In this document: positions 41,121-44,152 of the stretch, one piece after another
How the letters are laid out: each line of letters opens with the position of its first letter
Position numbering within the stretch: the first letter of the stretch is position 1
DNA from: an uncultured bacterium
Lineage (GTDB): Bacteria > Verrucomicrobiota > Kiritimatiellia > PWTM01
DNA length: 44,152 nt
Reading direction: 5' to 3'
Assembly: GCA_938005705.1 (NCBI GenBank)
Contig: CALLML010000047.1
Coordinates: forward strand, 1 to 44,152
Program-made: the position numbers and the translations under genes
Notes under the pieces: model-generated
The model's input: the letters and a program-made list of their open reading frames with translations, nothing else
Told to the model about the DNA's origin: nothing
Database searches by the model: none

Positions 41121-43916
41121 ATGAGTATGGTCGTTTATTTCGTCAGAAAGAGAATCTTTGGCGCCGGTGTCTTTCTGGCTTTGCTCATGGCCTCATTGCT
41201 CTCCAACGCTTGGAGTGCAACGGTGACTTGGCAAGGCGGAAACATGACGTGGAATCAGCCGGATTCCAACAGTTTCGGTTCGAGCACGTATCAAAGCGGC
41301 GATACGGTGCTTTTCACGGGTTCCGGGTTGGGTTCTATCACAGTTGGTTCGGGTGTAACGCCAGGACCGATCACGTTTAATCATACTTCGGGCACGTATA
41401 TGTTTTCCGGTACGGCGTGGAACGCTGGAACCAACCCCCTCACCATCAATGGATCGGGCACCGTGCAGATGGGAAATATGACCAACACCTCCTACACAGC
41501 GACGTGGGGCCCGACGGACATCTCAGGCGGAGGTACTCTTAATTACACCCGCGGATTAGGGTATATCGGCCGAACCGGGGCCACGATCACCGTCAATGAC
41601 GGCACACTTCGCGTCGGAGCGAATAATACGGCTACATACGTCTATAATAATCCGATCGCTGTCGGAGCGAATGGCGCGCGAATCGCCTCCCAGTTTACCA
41701 ATGTAGCCACGATTTTCCGCTTCACGGGCAGTTTCACCGGCACAGGTAATTTGACGCTGCAGAACGTGGGTTCTTCCAATAATCATCGCGGCTCGCCAGG
41801 GCTGCGCATTGACGGAAACAACGGCGGCTTCAGCGGCGCCGTGAACATTGTCTCCACCGCCACGGAACCGGGGCAATTCGGGCAAGGAATGGTCACATTT
41901 GAAAGTTCATCCAGTTTATTTGCCAATGCTTCTTCCGTCACCACGCGCGATGGCGGAATCCTTGGATTCAGTTATTCGGTCGGTGCCCCTGATCTCGCCA
42001 ATGTCACGGCCGGCCGCCGTGGCGGGCTAGGCGCGACGGGCGCCGGCGGCACCCTCACGGCCTTGAGCAGCCCCATGAGCTATGTCGGCATCGGTGGCGT
42101 CTTGGTACTGGATAATTTCAGCGAGCTGAACAATAACCGTATTGGAGATGCAGCGACCATCGCACTCCAAAACGCTCGATTCCATATAATCGGGCACTCG
42201 GCCAACAACAACCTGACTCAAGAGGCGATTGGGGCGATGACTTTTACGGGGAGCAGCTGGCTTACGTTCGACAGACCCAACAATACGAATTCAGGCGTAT
42301 GGTTGACGGCTTCGTCTCTGAGCAACGCTTCTCCTGGAAACACTCTACTGATCAGCAATTCGAATCCTGGCACAACAATCAGTTTGAATAGACTCGCCGT
42401 GACGGGTTCCAAACCGGCTTCGTCCAATGGCATGATCACGCCGGGAATCCAAATGTACGGGAGAGGCGCTACTGTAGGGAATTTTACGCGTTTTGACGCC
42501 AACAACAATCTTTTGACGGCGGTCTATAATTCGACGAACATCAATACGGCCGTCGCCACCAACGTGGTCAATGTCACGTCAGCCCAGACCCTGAACTCCA
42601 ATAAAACGGTTCACGCGCTCCGTCTGACTCAGACGCTATCTTTCACTTCCGGAACCACAACGCTGACGCTGGGAAGCGGCGGCCTCATCATGGGGGACAC
42701 TTCGATCGGCAGTCCTACCGTTCGTGGAGTTTTGAATTTCGGTTCGGTGCCGGCATTCATAGGAGCTTATCACACGGGGTCGCAGGCAACCATTCACTCC
42801 GTCATCACGGGGTCCGGCGGCGTCACCTTCATGGGAACATCTCAAACCGTCAATCTGACTGGCAGTAATACCTTCACCGGAGGATTGTTCATCAACGGCG
42901 GAACGGTCAATCTCAGCTCACCCAATGCAGCGAACAATAACGACACGACTGTGAACGTCTTCGGCCGTTTGACCACGAGCCAGCCGGCAGGCGCCGGGGC
43001 GGTCATCGGCGGCCTCAGTGGAGATGGACGTGTGGCGGCATACTTCGCGGGCACGGGCGCGAGCGAACTGGTTATCGCGCCCGCGTCCGGCGTTCACACC
43101 TTCAATGGAACCGTGCGTGACGGCGACGGTGGGATGACGCTGAAAATCGTTAAATCCGGCCTTGGAACCCAAGTATTTGGCCCCGACAGTGTGGGGACTT
43201 TTACCGGCGGCCTGGCGGTTGAGGAGGGCACACTAGCCATCCACGGCAATTTTTCTGTAGCCACAGGCCCCGTCACCGTGGCCACAGGCGCGCGTCTCAG
43301 CGGCCGGGGAATCATTGGTGGTTCGGTGAGCCACTCCACCGCATCCGTTCTGGCCCCTGGCGCGAGCATTGGTGAGTTGACTTTTAATTCGGCGCTCGAT
43401 CTGAGCAACGGGGCAATCCTGGAGTATGATCTTGGAGTACCGACGGCGGCGGGCGTCACATATGACCATATTGTGGTCATCGGTACACTCACCGGCGCCC
43501 CGGCCGCCGGCGCCCTTCAATTCAAGTTCATTGGCCAATCCGGTTTCGAACTGGGAACGCCGTACAAGTTGTTCAGTTTCACTTCGGCATCCGGGTTGGA
43601 CCCCGACCGTTTTGCCATTACAGAACTGCCGCCTGGTGCCTCGCCGGATCCGGGCTTTGGCACAAGCGGATGGCTGGTTACCTCTGATGCTCTTTATATC
43701 CAATTCATTCCTGAGCCCGCCACGGTGTCCATGCTGCTGATCGCCGGTGGGGTGATCTTATTACGACGCCGGGTAGAGCGCATGAAATCCAAGGCGGCGT
43801 CTCGTGTGCAGAATCTGCGGCGGCCGTGGCGAACGACTCGGGTTCCGCGGGCGAGAAGGCTTGGCCGGACGGCGCCTAACAAACGACTGCGGCATGGTCG
43901 TCGTCGTTGGCGGTAG
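41121..43916 (+). CDS. Large PEP-CTERM surface protein with autotransporter-type beta-strand repeats
   Basis: The 931-residue protein has a signal peptide (FLALLMASLLSNAWSA, ending about 33) and is otherwise rich in Gly, Thr, Asn and Ser with alternating hydrophobics. It contains autotransporter-associated beta-strand (PATR) repeats, e.g. NLTGSNTFTGGLFINGGTVN and DSVGTFTGGLAVEEGTLAIH, so it should form a long beta-helix outside the cell. The sorting tail is FIPEPATVSMLLIAGGVILL then RRR (IPEP at 863-866). Unusually it does not end there but continues for about 47 residues of Arg-rich sequence (with RRPWRTTRVPRARR and LRHGRRRWR). This could be a lost stop codon or frameshift. An exosortase elsewhere would process it. 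Base use is less GC-rich than neighbours. Confidence 0.88.
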   Translation: MSMVVYFVRKRIFGAGVFLALLMASLLSNAWSATVTWQGGNMTWNQPDSNSFGSSTYQSGDTVLFTGSGLGSITVGSGVTPGPITFNHTSGTYMFSGTAWNAGTNPLTINGSGTVQMGNMTNTSYTATWGPTDISGGGTLNYTRGLGYIGRTGATITVNDGTLRVGANNTATYVYNNPIAVGANGARIASQFTNVATIFRFTGSFTGTGNLTLQNVGSSNNHRGSPGLRIDGNNGGFSGAVNIVSTATEPGQFGQGMVTFESSSSLFANASSVTTRDGGILGFSYSVGAPDLANVTAGRRGGLGATGAGGTLTALSSPMSYVGIGGVLVLDNFSELNNNRIGDAATIALQNARFHIIGHSANNNLTQEAIGAMTFTGSSWLTFDRPNNTNSGVWLTASSLSNASPGNTLLISNSNPGTTISLNRLAVTGSKPASSNGMITPGIQMYGRGATVGNFTRFDANNNLLTAVYNSTNINTAVATNVVNVTSAQTLNSNKTVHALRLTQTLSFTSGTTTLTLGSGGLIMGDTSIGSPTVRGVLNFGSVPAFIGAYHTGSQATIHSVITGSGGVTFMGTSQTVNLTGSNTFTGGLFINGGTVNLSSPNAANNNDTTVNVFGRLTTSQPAGAGAVIGGLSGDGRVAAYFAGTGASELVIAPASGVHTFNGTVRDGDGGMTLKIVKSGLGTQVFGPDSVGTFTGGLAVEEGTLAIHGNFSVATGPVTVATGARLSGRGIIGGSVSHSTASVLAPGASIGELTFNSALDLSNGAILEYDLGVPTAAGVTYDHIVVIGTLTGAPAAGALQFKFIGQSGFELGTPYKLFSFTSASGLDPDRFAITELPPGASPDPGFGTSGWLVTSDALYIQFIPEPATVSMLLIAGGVILLRRRVERMKSKAASRVQNLRRPWRTTRVPRARRLGRTAPNKRLRHGRRRWR

Positions 43917-44152
43917 CCCGGGCTCGGCGGTGGTTATCCGCGCCGCTCTCATCTCGGGGCCCAGCAAAATAAACTTCATAGCCGTCCGTTTACGGCATCT
44001 GTATTGCGTTGAACCCAGATATTGCAGTGGACTTGCGATTAAGAGGTTAAGTGCTTCACGGTGCTCTTGTTCCAAGGAAAGAAAGGAGCACGAAAAAGAG
44101 AAGCACGGCGCAGAGGGTGCGCGAGCGGATCAGGTGGGGCAAGTGCAGATTA
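43894..44152 (+). other. Open frame running off the window end; attC-like box before it
   Basis: After the PEP-CTERM stop, one frame is open from ATG 43894 to the window edge (at least 86 codons) with no recognisable domain; it begins MVVVVGGSPGSAVVIRAALI. GCCTAAC (43874-43880) followed by AAACGACTGC resembles the outer box of integron attC sites, but the best partner, GTTGAAC at 44008-44014, pairs poorly. This could be a repeat or cassette edge, or chance. Confidence 0.2.

Noticed and set aside
41200-41214. Palindrome CTCCAACGCTTGGAG as another TTCCAAG-type site
   Set aside because: It is inside the signal-peptide coding sequence of the PEP-CTERM gene, single, and explained by codons.
1-44152. 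CRISPR array, tRNA or rRNA genes, prophage or insertion-sequence transposase
   Set aside because: I looked for spaced direct repeats, T-loop motifs, rRNA landmarks and transposase motifs and found none.

Overview
The window is a GC-rich, gene-dense stretch of a bacterial chromosome. Nothing in it looks like a phage, plasmid or CRISPR locus, and I found no rRNA or tRNA gene. Two PEP-CTERM surface proteins, one with autotransporter-type beta-strand repeats, a NusG/UpxY-like antitermination factor, a sulfatase, a GH4 glycosidase and many Sec-targeted proteins suggest a member of the PVC group, most likely Kiritimatiellota or another Verrucomicrobiota. This is inference: no phylogenetic marker gene is present. 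Genes are often coupled by 4-base ATGA or GTGA overlaps, and many starts lack a clear Shine-Dalgarno sequence.

Layout. 1-498: a long hairpin carrying two DnaA-box-like 9-mers, then the first copy of a dispersed hairpin repeat. 499-6881 (minus strand): a GT4 glycosyltransferase, a double-domain U32 (RlhA-type) protein, a tandem universal stress protein with its own promoter, purN and an inositol-monophosphatase-like gene. 7004-8320: a secreted C39-like cysteine peptidase behind a pair of TTCCAAG palindromes. 8367-9260: an orphan Dpp/Opp-type permease. 9969-11275: coupled dCMP deaminase and ThiD. 11515-14725: a sulfatase divergent from a GT39 membrane glycosyltransferase. 14931-16652: a CLC Cl-/H+ antiporter. 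16653-17403: repeats. 17404-19791: a secreted TPR protein.

20509-24972 is a tight cluster: an EIIA-Ntr protein, a CPA2 cation/proton antiporter, a CpXC zinc protein and rimO, whose N-terminal coding region holds a second pair of TTCCAAG palindromes. 25120-25924 is a PEP-CTERM gene broken by one extra G. 26159-32740 is a nucleoside/DNA catabolism cluster (pdp, punA, cdd, secreted nuclease, SGNH esterase, deoC, deoB). It could take extracellular DNA or nucleosides down to free bases, glyceraldehyde-3-phosphate and acetaldehyde. 33036-40834 holds a GH4 enzyme, a PAP2 phosphatase, a second GT39 protein, a HAD phosphatase, and a Sel1-ROK-NusG-like run. 41121-43916 is a 931-residue autotransporter-repeat PEP-CTERM protein whose start lies only 11 bases after a TATAAT box.

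The least explained signals are the three-copy hairpin repeat, the paired TTCCAAG palindromes set 31-32 bp apart at two unrelated loci, the frameshifted PEP-CTERM gene, and the odd arginine-rich tail and downstream sequence of the large PEP-CTERM gene. No complete, clearly new defence or mobile system is visible.
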